Virus record (IMG/VR): IMGVR_UViG_3300031565_000018
Location: 1-64,000 of that record
DNA from: a virus
Strand: one strand, 5' to 3'
Length of the DNA stretch: 64,000 nucleotides
This document shows positions 47,425-55,714 of this stretch, one piece after another; within the stretch, counting starts at the first letter, position 1, and each line of letters starts with the position of its first letter. The translations under genes and the position numbers were made by a program. The notes under the pieces were generated by a model. It did no database searches and had not been told where the DNA came from. It saw only the letters and a program-made list of their open reading frames with translations.

Positions 47425-49197
47425 TCAGCGTCCCATAAGGACACTTTCAAGTAGATCTTGACCCCTTTGTAGCTTTACGCCCTGGATCATCCGAGTTGCG
47501 TCCTCAAGGTCAGCTCCTCCCGCAGTGGGGTTGACGGCTTGAGAACCAACCGCTTCAGCTGCACCAATAGGGTTGGCCATTGTGTTATCGGAACCCATCT
47601 GGGTGCCTACCACAGTGGGTGTACTAACAGCTTCGGGGGATTGCTGGTTAGCAGCAGGATTAGCGAGAGCACGGCGCTGCATTTCGTAAGCCAGACCAGG
47701 GAACTTCTGTGCCCAAATCTCAAGGTCTGCAGACATCTGCGGGGAGCCGCCAGTCCCGCCGACATACTTCAGAAGTTCACGATTAACTTCCGGTTGAGCG
47801 GAATAAGCTGCGCGAGCACGGTAATAGTCAGCGATGTTCTTATATCGCTCAGGACTCATAGGCTCCATCAGGCGCTCAGCCGCAGCAACCCGTGGATCGG
47901 CCTGAGCAAGTTGCTCCCGCCTTTCACTTGCACGGTCACCGTTGGTTACGACGGGAGCGGGAAGCGTGGGGTCAACGTTGGAGCCACCGGGAGGAACTGC
48001 GCCAGGAAAGGTGGGAGGAGCAACCGTCGGGTCGATTGGAGGAACTCCAGGAGGTTGAGCGGTCACAGGAGTTTCAAGAGTCGGGCTGGGTTGCGTTTCA
48101 GGCTGGCCAGCCATTTGATCGACTGCCTCGTTAATACCTTGAGGCATCGAGGGGGCTCTATCGCCGCCTCCAGCCATACGGCTAAGACCAGCAACGCCAA
48201 GACCACCAGCGGTCAAACCAAGACCAGCCAGAATCGCGGGGTCGACATTTCGGAGAAGACCGAAATCAGCCTTCTGGACGCCAGGAACAGCAGCTGAAAG
48301 CATCTCAGGGTCAAGGACGCGAACACTGACGTCTTCGGCGGTCTGATTAACAACGCTACCGCCGGGTGAGCGGACCAAAGCACCCGGATCGCCAGGGCGA
48401 GTCATGGCAGAGCCACGGGTGGGAACCATCGGTCCTCCCTGAGCCAAACGAACGGCAGTGGGAAGGTCGTTACCTGCTTCGATAAAGTTAATAACCTTAT
48501 TTCCGTTAGGACCAGTAATAGCTTCGACGACTTCAAGCATCGGAGCACCGGTCTTCTGCGCTAAAGGAGCAGAAAGCTCAGCAATTGCACGGAAAGTACC
48601 AGGGTCAGCCTGACGCAGCGACATAAGCTCATCGCTCATGCGTTGAACGTTGAACTGAGGTTCAGGAGCGGGAGCACCACTCATTCGAGCGGGACCCTGG
48701 ACCGCCGTGGTACGGGGGACTTGACTCAAGCGAGCCTGACGAGCAGCTTCCTCAAGGAAGGAAGGGCTAGCGCCACCCCGCTGAAGACGCATCAAGATCT
48801 CAGGGTCAACCCGTCCCATAAGACCTGCTTGCTCCGCTTCGGTGGCAATGCCGCGCATCCGAGAAGCAGAAGATTCAGCAGGAAGAGCACGCTGCTCAGA
48901 ACGAATAACATCCGTAACGTCTTCACCCGCAGATTTTGCGGGGGAATAAGCCCGTGCTCCTCCTCCGGGTTGACGGAGATCAAGACGAAGTTGACTACCC
49001 TGAAGAGGTTCAGGGGCACGAGAAGGACGGATTTGCTCAATAGCTTCCTTTACTTCTCGTGCTTGCTGAGGCGTAATTCCTTTACCGCCAAGAGCACGCT
49101 GAATAAGATCAAGAGTATCGTCCGCACTTGACTTGGCACCCCTTGCAAAGTCGGAAAGACCTTGGACAATATTTAAAAACCCTTCGGGAGACGCCAC
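47425..49197 (-). CDS. Large internal virion-like protein, 590 aa
   Basis: A Pro/Ala/Gln-rich protein. The first 200 residues are helical and charged (FLNIVQGLSDFARGAKSSAD). About residues 330-355 hold a hydrophobic stretch (AILAGLGLTAGGLGVAGLSR), followed by a long Pro-rich linker (LETPVTAQPPGVPPIDPTVA) and a helical C-terminus. Such a plan suits an ejected internal virion protein that inserts in membranes; it is too poor in long coiled coil for a confident tape-measure call. No enzymatic motif seen. Confidence 0.6.
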   Translation of the reverse strand: MASPEGFLNIVQGLSDFARGAKSSADDTLDLIQRALGGKGITPQQAREVKEAIEQIRPSRAPEPLQGSQLRLDLRQPGGGARAYSPAKSAGEDVTDVIRSEQRALPAESSASRMRGIATEAEQAGLMGRVDPEILMRLQRGGASPSFLEEAARQARLSQVPRTTAVQGPARMSGAPAPEPQFNVQRMSDELMSLRQADPGTFRAIAELSAPLAQKTGAPMLEVVEAITGPNGNKVINFIEAGNDLPTAVRLAQGGPMVPTRGSAMTRPGDPGALVRSPGGSVVNQTAEDVSVRVLDPEMLSAAVPGVQKADFGLLRNVDPAILAGLGLTAGGLGVAGLSRMAGGGDRAPSMPQGINEAVDQMAGQPETQPSPTLETPVTAQPPGVPPIDPTVAPPTFPGAVPPGGSNVDPTLPAPVVTNGDRASERREQLAQADPRVAAAERLMEPMSPERYKNIADYYRARAAYSAQPEVNRELLKYVGGTGGSPQMSADLEIWAQKFPGLAYEMQRRALANPAANQQSPEAVSTPTVVGTQMGSDNTMANPIGAAEAVGSQAVNPTAGGADLEDATRMIQGVKLQRGQDLLESVLMGR

Positions 49198-49225
49198 AGG
49201 GATACAGAGCTAGCTGTATATGAGT

Positions 49226-49846
49226 TTAGCGCCAATTAGCGTAAAAATAGAGTCGATCAGAACGAGAGACATCCGGAGGACCCGGAATAGCTTGAATAAA
49301 CTCTCCGCCGCTTCTCTCAAAACGGTAGCGAGAGGCCACGGGATCTCGATAGTTAGCCACATAGAGCATCTGTGCCAAGCGATCACACTCGTAGAGATAG
49401 TTCTCGCGCCAGATACGCGCAGTCTCACGTTTATCTTGAATATTGATCGAGCGGCTGACGTCGCCAAGAATCGTTTCCTGGCGGCTAGTTGCGCGACCTG
49501 TTGCTAATTCAGTCAGACGCTCAGCGTCTTCGCAACGTTCGACCTGTTGAACAATTTTGTCGTAATAAAACTCACTCGGAATGCTGTTGCAAGCCTCAAG
49601 AAGTCTTGCGTAATCGCCAGCCGGGACTGTGGCGATGTTATACGCTAAATGGTACGCAACACGACTGAAATTAAAGTCATCAAGCGCATAACCAAAGACC
49701 TGCGCCGGATTTCGCGTCAGCTGATTAACAGCTGAGTAGATAATTTCTCGCTTAGACGCGTCAGTGGTCGTGGCGTTAAATACAACGCCTTGTTGAGCTA
49801 AATAACTCTGAATCTGTTCAAGTTCGTTCGGAGTTAATTGCGCCAC
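49226..49846 (-). CDS. Structural-region protein, 206 aa
   Basis: A helical protein (MAQLTPNELEQIQSYLAQQG) rich in Y, R and E with many charged helices (ENYLYECDRLAQMLYVANYR). It lies between the HhH protein and the 590-aa protein. Position suggests a head-tail connector or internal protein; no motif supports either. Confidence 0.6.
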   Translation of the reverse strand: MAQLTPNELEQIQSYLAQQGVVFNATTTDASKREIIYSAVNQLTRNPAQVFGYALDDFNFSRVAYHLAYNIATVPAGDYARLLEACNSIPSEFYYDKIVQQVERCEDAERLTELATGRATSRQETILGDVSRSINIQDKRETARIWRENYLYECDRLAQMLYVANYRDPVASRYRFERSGGEFIQAIPGPPDVSRSDRLYFYANWR

Positions 49847-49868
49847 GACCTAAAGACACCTATTTCTT

Positions 49869-50327
49869 TTATTCTACGTACACCGAACCCGTAGCAAACA
49901 CTTCTTGCCAATCAACTCGTTTGATTGATTCAAGCTGCTCGAGCTTGCTGAAGCGTTCGCCAGGCAGCGACTGTCTTAATTCGACGATTTCTTTAGCTGT
50001 TTTTAGGCCGACGCCAGGGAGACACTGAGTCAGACCCTCAGGAGTCAGATTATTTAAGTTAATTCGATCGTCGACAGGAGGGAGGGGCTTCACAACCTTG
50101 GGAGCTTCCTCTGAGCTCTGGACTCTCTTGCGGCCACGGCGTGTACTCAACGAGTTTGCACCGGGTTGAGGCTCTTTATCTTCTTTGAAGTCTTCAACTT
50201 GGTCTTTATGTGCAAAAAACACCTTGCCTGAGGTGCTAGACCGCACCATCAAGAACTCACCTTCATCATGGGTGGAAATCACGTCAACCTTGATTCCACT
50301 GGGCTTGTAAAGATGTGCAGCCATCAT
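49869..50327 (-). CDS. Helix-hairpin-helix (ComEA-like) protein
   Basis: A 152-residue protein. The C-terminal 60 residues are a ComEA-type HhH domain: INLNNLTPEGLTQCLPGVGL, then KTAKEIVELRQSLPGERFSK, a non-specific DNA-backbone binder. The N-terminus is a small beta domain (GIKVDVISTHDEGEFLMVRS) and the linker is basic (STRRGRKRVQ). In the virion block this suggests DNA binding during packaging or ejection. The start could be either of two adjacent ATGs (50327 or 50324). Confidence 0.78.
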   Translation of the reverse strand: MMAAHLYKPSGIKVDVISTHDEGEFLMVRSSTSGKVFFAHKDQVEDFKEDKEPQPGANSLSTRRGRKRVQSSEEAPKVVKPLPPVDDRINLNNLTPEGLTQCLPGVGLKTAKEIVELRQSLPGERFSKLEQLESIKRVDWQEVFATGSVYVE

Positions 50328-50394
50328 CTGAGGCAGTATGTAGGCAGTACTTTAGTTCAAACTTAGGTAAAATAAACACACTAGTCGTAGAAAG

Positions 50395-50868
50395 ATGCCT
50401 AAACCGCGTTTCGCAGGTGCAAGATTAGGTTTTCTCAAGGCACTCCCAGTTGTAGGTGATGTAATTGCCGTTGCTTCAGAGTTAGCTAACCCCGAAGCAA
50501 GCCCTGCGCAGCGTGTTGTTAATGCAGGTATTGTCGGTGGAGGTGGTTTATTCTTGAGTGCGGCTACCGCAGGCCTAGATTTTATTCCTCAAGCAGTTGA
50601 CTTCGCAAATGACCTTACGGGTGGCCCAAAAGGACCAGAAAAATTAAGGCAAATGCAGGCATGCGCTACAGTTACAAACCCCGATAAGCATTTACGAGCA
50701 CTTTCGACAAAATTAGGACCAGATAAGTACAACAACTTTTATGGAACTGACTTCGCACGGGCGGCTGATCAATGTGGACAGAGTATGATCCCCCCTCAGT
50801 ACAAAACTGAAGAGGAGAAAATCAAGTACCTCCAATATCTTGGCTCCGGAATGGGTCGTATGTTCTAA
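50395..50868 (+). CDS. Lone plus-strand membrane-associated protein, 157 aa
   Basis: Inside the minus-strand virion block but on the plus strand, preceded by a -10-like TAAAAT (50368-50373). The N-terminal half is hydrophobic (FLKALPVVGDVIAVASELAN; GIVGGGGLFLSAATAGLDFI), the C-terminal half polar and basic. It converges on a small zinc-ribbon gene with a four-base overlap. Probably an independently expressed accessory gene; function unknown. Confidence 0.6.
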   Translation: MPKPRFAGARLGFLKALPVVGDVIAVASELANPEASPAQRVVNAGIVGGGGLFLSAATAGLDFIPQAVDFANDLTGGPKGPEKLRQMQACATVTNPDKHLRALSTKLGPDKYNNFYGTDFARAADQCGQSMIPPQYKTEEEKIKYLQYLGSGMGRMF

Positions 50869-51128
50869 CTTTCGAAACAATTGTCGATATCTTTAGTTAA
50901 CTGACCTAAGAACTCAGCCCTTTTCTCCCAGGTGTCCCCTCCCACCTGGCCTTTTTTTGGGTTGATACACTCTGGATCGTTGACCTTGTTGCAAACAAGA
51001 CCCGCAAGGTCTAATTCGTTGCCTTTGCAACCAGTTCGCCAGTGGTGAACGCCGTTTAACCACAGAGCGCCACATTCTTTGCACTCTTTACGATCTAGTT
51101 TTAGATCAGAAAACTCCCGATCGTCCAT
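50865..51128 (-). CDS. Small Cys-rich zinc-ribbon-like protein, 87 aa
   Basis: Has CKECGALWLNGVHHWRTGCK and, later, CNKVNDPECINPKKG. The CxxC, HH and further Cys residues fit zinc binding. From memory, small proteins of this pattern (CxxCGALW, NxxDLAGLVC, CINP) occur in cyanophages near structural genes with unknown role. It converges on the lone plus-strand gene. Confidence 0.7.
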   Translation of the reverse strand: MDDREFSDLKLDRKECKECGALWLNGVHHWRTGCKGNELDLAGLVCNKVNDPECINPKKGQVGGDTWEKRAEFLGQLTKDIDNCFES

Positions 51129-51219
51129 ATTACACAGTCAATATGGTACACATAAAGAACTCTAGGCTTGGAATATCTTAAATAAGCCGAAGATATCGTT
51201 AAAAAGGTCATACCAAGAC

Positions 51220-51245
51220 AAAAAAAACCCCTCCCGAAGGAGGGG
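51220..51245 (-). terminator. Strong terminator after the capsid genes
   Basis: Read on the minus strand: CCCCTCC, TTCG tetraloop, GGAGGGG, then eight T residues (hairpin 51245-51228, T-run 51227-51220). It lies 27 bp past the stop of the 51272 gene. A seven-pair GC-rich stem with a UUCG loop is as strong as intrinsic terminators get. Confidence 0.93.
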
Positions 51246-51271
51246 CTCCGTGGTTTCGCGAGGAAACTCTA

Positions 51272-52150
51272 TCAGGAAGGAGAGGTCGAGGTGTAGATCT
51301 GCGACTCGACGACACCATCGGGCTGCAGAGCCAGATCCTGACGCTCGGGGGGCTCGTCGGCAACGATCCAGCAGACTTCGCAGATTGCGAGAGCCTTGTC
51401 CTTGCCGGACAGCTTGCCAGCACCAGCGCGGGGATCGTAGATACCCGAACCTTGAGCCAGACCGGAGGCAGAGGCGCCACCCAGGTCGGTGGTGGTGAAC
51501 AGCTTCCACTGAGTCTCGGAACCCAGAGCAGCGAGGCTGCTGGAGTCGATGATGTTGGTGGAAGCAGTGCTGCCGTTAGCAATGCGGCTGGAGGAGCCGG
51601 TGATCGAAGCACCGAACTGACCAGACACCACAGTGCCGTCGTCAAGCAGACCTTGACCCACAGCGGGGATCAGGGTCAGCTGAGGGGTGGCAGAACCACC
51701 GGCAACGCCGGAGCTCACAATGTCGCCGCCATCAACGCGCAGGGAAGCGCGATAGACGTAAGCGCCAGCGGGAGCTTTGATGCCATCGGTGATATCAGCC
51801 CGGACATCCTTATGGAAGTCGGGAGAAGGAACGATGACTTCGGCGTTCAGGAAGGGCTGTTCGGCGCTGTTCTGACCCGAGCCATAAGGACGGGTGTAGT
51901 AGGACAGCTGGTTGGTAGAACCCAGATCCTGATAGCTCAGGTCCACGTAACCAACGGCCTGCTGAGCGATCCAACCGGGGCGGAAGACCACGCCGACAGG
52001 ACCACCAACGGGCTGGTTGGTGTAGCTGGTTTGAACGCCGTTTGCGTTCTCGAACTGAACGGTCTTTTCTTCGTGCCAGTAACGAAGAACGTTCGTGTAG
52101 TTGCCAGGATAAATCTTGGCAACGTGTAACTGGTTAGAGTTGATCGCCAT
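51272..52150 (-). CDS. Abundant virion protein (possible decoration or tail protein), 292 aa
   Basis: A beta-rich protein (MAINSNQLHVAKIYPGNYTN; AEVIVPSPDFHKDVRADITD) following the major capsid gene by 14 bp. It has the strongest ribosome binding site in the window and a strong terminator, and its codons are conspicuously GC-ending like those of the capsid gene, all signs of very high expression. That suits a capsid decoration or second major virion protein. No family recognised. Confidence 0.65.
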   Translation of the reverse strand: MAINSNQLHVAKIYPGNYTNVLRYWHEEKTVQFENANGVQTSYTNQPVGGPVGVVFRPGWIAQQAVGYVDLSYQDLGSTNQLSYYTRPYGSGQNSAEQPFLNAEVIVPSPDFHKDVRADITDGIKAPAGAYVYRASLRVDGGDIVSSGVAGGSATPQLTLIPAVGQGLLDDGTVVSGQFGASITGSSSRIANGSTASTNIIDSSSLAALGSETQWKLFTTTDLGGASASGLAQGSGIYDPRAGAGKLSGKDKALAICEVCWIVADEPPERQDLALQPDGVVESQIYTSTSPS

Positions 52151-52158
52151 TGTTAGTT

Positions 52159-52167
52159 ACCTCCTTA
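52159..52167 (-). promoter_or_regulatory. Consensus Shine-Dalgarno site
   Basis: Minus strand reads TAAGGAGGT eight bases before ATG 52150. Most genes here lack a clear ribosome binding site, so this perfect one marks the 292-aa protein for strong translation. Confidence 0.85.
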
Positions 52168-53280
52168 AGCGTCGAAAGAGTAACCAACGGTGACGAAGTC
52201 AGCGTTCAGGAGTTCGAAACCTGCGTACAGGCTCCAAATCATCATGATGAAGCGGCTGAAATCGTCGTTGTTGTTGAGGAGCACCTGGGCATTGTTGCCA
52301 CCGATGCCAACGCCAACGGCCTGGGGACCAAAGAAGATACCGACAGCTGCGTTGTAATCAGCGGCGGTAGCAGCGATGGTCGCGTTCTGGGTTTGGGTAG
52401 GCATGTTGGTCGATTCGAAGAATCGCACGCCTTCAAACACGAAGCCGGTGGGCATGATGGGCTCGCCAGCCACGAAGGTGGCTTGACCGAAGCCCTGACC
52501 CATGTACAGCGCAGCGTTGGGCTGCATGCCGGACATGAGGGGGTTGATCTGACCGTTGCCAGGGTAACGAGCAACTTCGCGGAAGTCGCTGTTCTGACGC
52601 AGGTGCATCAGGAAGGTGGGATCGCAAACGCAGCGATAGAAACCATCCTGGAAGGTGGGGGTGTTCCGCTTACGCAGGGACTTGACCACGCGGAGGAGGT
52701 CGTCCTTGACGTCGAACTTAGCTTGCTCGGCGTTGGTGTAAGTCAGAGCACCGGTAGCCAGATCGCCGGGGAAGTAGTAACCACCCTGGGAATCAGTGGC
52801 TTGACCCTTGGAGACAGCTTTCAGGAGTTCGTTGATGAACACCCGATCACGCCACCGACGGTAGTCATCCAGCAGAGTCAGGCTGCCGATGGACTGGTGG
52901 AAGGTGGTGAGGTTGCCGGTGTCCAGCAGAAGACGCTGGGCGGTGATCAGAGTCTCGCGAGCAATCTTAAAGGTGCTCGGCTGAGTCGGATCGGACGGGT
53001 CGGCAGGTCCGGTGTACTCCTTAAGAGTAACCAGAACCTTGTCTTTCACGATATTGCGGCTGTTTGCAGTACCGATGGTCTGCTCAGCAGTGCGCTCGCG
53101 AGATTCTTTGGAGCCGGGGTTACCGAAGAAGCGGTAACGATCCAGTTGTACAGTCTGGCCGGGTTGCTTCGAGAAATCGTGAACAACCACAGGCTCCGCA
53201 GCCATCTCAACGATGTATGCGGGGTGCGGACGGTACAGTTCAGCACCAAGAATCTTCGGAAAATCATTATCGATAAACAT
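52165..53280 (-). CDS. Major capsid protein
   Basis: A 371-residue protein with features of HK97-fold, N4 gp56-like coat proteins: an extended N-terminus (MFIDNDFPKILGAELYRPHP), a spine-like helix region (DVKDDLLRVVKSLRKRNTPT), FYRCVCDPTFLMHLRQNSDF typical of the peripheral domain, and the conserved end LNADFVTVGYSFDA. Position after scaffold and portal and the high-expression codon use agree. No cleaved N-terminal delta domain or protease is evident, consistent with a separate scaffold protein. Confidence 0.8.
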   Translation of the reverse strand: MFIDNDFPKILGAELYRPHPAYIVEMAAEPVVVHDFSKQPGQTVQLDRYRFFGNPGSKESRERTAEQTIGTANSRNIVKDKVLVTLKEYTGPADPSDPTQPSTFKIARETLITAQRLLLDTGNLTTFHQSIGSLTLLDDYRRWRDRVFINELLKAVSKGQATDSQGGYYFPGDLATGALTYTNAEQAKFDVKDDLLRVVKSLRKRNTPTFQDGFYRCVCDPTFLMHLRQNSDFREVARYPGNGQINPLMSGMQPNAALYMGQGFGQATFVAGEPIMPTGFVFEGVRFFESTNMPTQTQNATIAATAADYNAAVGIFFGPQAVGVGIGGNNAQVLLNNNDDFSRFIMMIWSLYAGFELLNADFVTVGYSFDA

Positions 53281-53364
53281 CGATATGACTCGGAAGAAAC
53301 TACAAGATAAATATTAACCGGTCTAAGTACACATACTACTCTTAAACAGTTGCATACTTAGCGT

Positions 53365-54180
53365 TTAGACACTTTTTTGGTTTGAACTATTAACTCCAGG
53401 GCTAAAGGTGCGCACCATGTTCCTGACCCCCTCGCCCAGGACACCGTATACAGAACCATAGTTCGGAACATATCGCGTGGACTTACCTCTGTAAGAGCTT
53501 CTTGTAACCGTGCTCATAGAGCCCGGCACATCGCTTCGAACTGACTCAACGTAGGTCTTGCAATAAGCGGGGTAGTTGTATTGCCATGCGGCTCTAGACC
53601 CCGAAGTATCGTTCGTCGGGTTAGTGAGCATGGGGGTCTTAACACGCTCGTAAGACCCCGGTCCTCCTGTGATACCTCCAGTACTAGATGTGTTATCTGA
53701 AGGTGTCTGAAAAGGTGCGTAATTTTGGTTGTCCGGCACACTGCCGCCGAACCAAGTGTACGCACCAAAATTTCTCAGACCTGGCTGTGGGCCTAGAGCA
53801 GTCTGAACTGTACGACCGGCAACGCTATACAAACCTTGCGCTCTAAAACCGTCGTAGACAGTGAGGAGACCTGACGCAGCCGCATAAGAGTTGTTGTAAT
53901 CAGTCCAATAACCAGATACAGCAGGAGGGACAAAGCGCCATTCAGTATTTAAAAACCCACTGATATTTGGGGGACCTACAGGAATATTTCCGAAATCTGC
54001 CCCCTCGTCGTTTACCCCATACCAAGTCTGTTTGAGCCCACTCGGCGTTACGTAACCACTCGACACAACTACATAGGTATCCCTGACATCCAAGTTGTCA
54101 GCCGTCCTCTGGGGACCTGACTGAATACGGTGATACAGGTTTTTATCGTATTTCCAGTTTGTTTGAGGCGTGTAACTCAT
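53365..54180 (-). CDS. Head-region structural protein, 271 aa
   Basis: A protein rich in Y, G, S and N (MSYTPQTNWKYDKNLYHRIQ; VSSGYVTPSGLKQTWYGVND) with mostly beta/loop character. It lies directly upstream of the capsid gene. Likely a minor head or head-vertex protein. No motif recognised. Confidence 0.6.
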   Translation of the reverse strand: MSYTPQTNWKYDKNLYHRIQSGPQRTADNLDVRDTYVVVSSGYVTPSGLKQTWYGVNDEGADFGNIPVGPPNISGFLNTEWRFVPPAVSGYWTDYNNSYAAASGLLTVYDGFRAQGLYSVAGRTVQTALGPQPGLRNFGAYTWFGGSVPDNQNYAPFQTPSDNTSSTGGITGGPGSYERVKTPMLTNPTNDTSGSRAAWQYNYPAYCKTYVESVRSDVPGSMSTVTRSSYRGKSTRYVPNYGSVYGVLGEGVRNMVRTFSPGVNSSNQKSV

Positions 54181-54241
54181 GGGTCGGCCCTTTTTAAATA
54201 CATTTTACTTGGTCTAAAATTTATACAGATATAAAAAGTAG

Positions 54242-54604
54242 ATGCAGCTACCAGCTGAAGAGACTGTGTCTTACTTTCTGGCAGACCCAGAGATGGCAGC
54301 AGCCTCGTTTTCAGGCTCTGTCACAGATGTCCTAGTGCACCCTCAAAAATTCAAAAAATTTCTTCCTTACTTAATTAAAACCGTCTTGGCTGGGTACTTA
54401 CTCGCTACCTATGTAAGTCCCGCTATAGTTGAAAAATTCAAGCTGACACAAAAAGAGGCCTTAGCGGCCTCCTTCGTGGTTGGTTATGCAGGTATTCGAA
54501 TTCTTAACCATCTGGAGAGAGTCGCAGAAGAAGAACTCAAAAAAAGAATGGGTTCTAGAGCTCAGTCAATGACCAAGGATTCATCAAACGAGTCGGAAGA
54601 CTGA
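54242..54604 (+). CDS. Lone plus-strand membrane protein, 120 aa
   Basis: A plus-strand gene inside the capsid block. It has a hydrophobic helix at about 40-60 (YLIKTVLAGYLLATYVSPAI) and another near 74-88 (ALAASFVVGYAGIRIL), with a charged C-terminal tail (EEELKKRMGSRAQSMTKDSS). It converges on a 46-aa minus gene with a 43-base overlap. The topology would suit a holin-like or host-membrane protein; unproven. AT-rich upstream DNA holds a possible -10 (TATAAA, 54230-54235). Confidence 0.6.
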   Translation: MQLPAEETVSYFLADPEMAAASFSGSVTDVLVHPQKFKKFLPYLIKTVLAGYLLATYVSPAIVEKFKLTQKEALAASFVVGYAGIRILNHLERVAEEELKKRMGSRAQSMTKDSSNESED

Positions 54605-54702
54605 GGCTCCTGGGTAGGTTGCTGAGCAGGCTGCTCGGAGGTAGCTGCGGGCTTAGGTGCCTCAACAGGATTTTTACGACGAATGTCGCCTAAAGCACGC
54701 AT
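54562..54702 (-). CDS. Small acidic protein, 46 aa
   Basis: Frame from ATG 54702 to TGA 54564-54562. The product (MRALGDIRRKNPVEAPKPAA...DESLVID) has a basic N-terminus, a Pro/Gln linker and an acidic end. It is located after the scaffold gene's terminator, converging on the membrane protein gene. Plausible but unproven. Confidence 0.5.
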   Translation of the reverse strand: MRALGDIRRKNPVEAPKPAATSEQPAQQPTQEPQSSDSFDESLVID

Positions 54703-54738
54703 GGTGTTTCTCTGGTTCTTTTAAAAGATTAGCAAGAA

Positions 54739-54764
54739 AAAACCCCTCCTTTTCAGGAGAGGCT
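54739..54764 (-). terminator. Terminator after the scaffold gene
   Basis: Minus strand: CCTCTCCT, GAAA tetraloop, AGGAGGGG (54764-54745, one G-U pair), then six T (54744-54739). It lies 20 bp past the stop of the scaffold gene and would separate portal/scaffold transcripts from the capsid genes. Confidence 0.88.
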
Positions 54765-54784
54765 GATCACCTAGTTTTTCTGAA

Positions 54785-55714
54785 TCAAGCGGCGTCCATG
54801 AACAGAAGCTTGCTACGCAGAGCTTCGGGCTGCATACCGCTGAGATAACGCCAGGCGTTCTCAGGGCTGCGGTTCATGACATCGCTGAATTGCTCCCACT
54901 GGTGTTGAGGAGCTGCACCCTGCTGCTGACCACCAACGTTGGCGGGAGGGGCAGGCATGTCGTACTGCGGCTTATAAGCCGCAGGAGCTTGCTGAGCCAC
55001 AGGTGCTTCATCGATATCGACGGGAACGACTTCGGTGAAGAAACGATCGGTGTAATTAGCGAGATGATCCGGGCTAGTCAGGATCGTCTGCATGGCGTTG
55101 TGACGCTCAGTCAGATTGTCAAACTCGCCAGCCTGATTGATCAGAAGATCTTCCAGTGCGCAAGCGTACTGGTTCAGGATGCCAGGAGCCTCAATACCGA
55201 AGTGGTTAACGACGGCTTGAGTTGCGTCGCTGAGACCGTTGGCGCCGTTCGTCTGGGCCGTAGAAGCCTGAGAGGAAAGCGGGGTCTGTGAGGCGTTGGT
55301 AGACGAGGTCTGCGCTACCTGCTGTTCCTGGTAAGCCCAGGGCTGGGCCTGTAAATTCTGACTGTTCTGTTGAGTAGCCAGCTGAGGTGCCGCCTGGGAG
55401 AGCGACTGTGGTGCCTGGCTGAGGGATTGCGAGTTGACCTGGGACAGGACCCGCTCCAGGGAACCCATCGCTGCTTCCCAAGGATTGCTCGGGGAGGAGC
55501 TGGACGTTAACTGGCTGAACTGGTTGCTGGAAGAAGGGACCGTAGCCGGTGCCACCTGCGACGGCGGTTGGGCTGTAGGTACCGAAGCTACCGCCGGGGT
55601 AGCTGTTTGCGCCACCCACTGCGGGTAGGCGGTTGAGCCCTGGTCCGAGGTTGCCGCCGGGGCTGCCGCCGGGGAGACCGGGCTCGGGGTCGAAGCTTGG
55701 ATCTGCTGGCTCAT
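54785..55714 (-). CDS. Probable capsid scaffold protein
   Basis: A 309-residue protein between portal and capsid. The N-terminal 150 residues are Ala/Pro/Gln/Ser-rich and disordered (STPSPVSPAAAPAATSDQGS), with SNPWEAAMGSLERVLSQVNS in the middle. The C-terminal part is helical (YACALEDLLINQAGEFDNLT) and ends in a compact helix (NAWRYLSGMQPEALRSKLLF), a plan typical of phage scaffolds. Strikingly, its first 509 bases overlap the 3' end of the portal gene in another frame. A later start at Met83 (55468) would shorten the overlap to 263 bases. Confidence 0.65.
   Translation of the reverse strand: MSQQIQASTPSPVSPAAAPAATSDQGSTAYPQWVAQTATPAVASVPTAQPPSQVAPATVPSSSNQFSQLTSSSSPSNPWEAAMGSLERVLSQVNSQSLSQAPQSLSQAAPQLATQQNSQNLQAQPWAYQEQQVAQTSSTNASQTPLSSQASTAQTNGANGLSDATQAVVNHFGIEAPGILNQYACALEDLLINQAGEFDNLTERHNAMQTILTSPDHLANYTDRFFTEVVPVDIDEAPVAQQAPAAYKPQYDMPAPPANVGGQQQGAAPQHQWEQFSDVMNRSPENAWRYLSGMQPEALRSKLLFMDAA

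Noticed and set aside
47539-48297. 252-codon plus frame opposite the 590-aa virion gene
   Set aside because: Rich in Ser, Arg and Cys with no fold pattern; the minus frame is longer and fits the gene order.
47425-49197. 590-aa protein as tape measure
   Set aside because: It lacks long regular coiled coil and there are no adjacent tail-tube or chaperone genes; an internal virion protein fits equally well or better.
51452-52129. 225-codon plus-strand frame opposite the 292-aa virion gene
   Set aside because: Same codon-bias effect; the minus gene has a perfect ribosome site and terminator.
52150-53310. 386-codon open frame on the plus strand opposite the major capsid gene
   Set aside because: The capsid gene uses strongly biased, mostly G/C-ending codons, which removes stops on the other strand. 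The product has no coherent domain and the opposite frame is a clear capsid protein.
55434-55628. Plus-strand frame opposite the portal/scaffold overlap
   Set aside because: Short, compositionally a mirror of the low-complexity minus frames; two minus frames already use this DNA.
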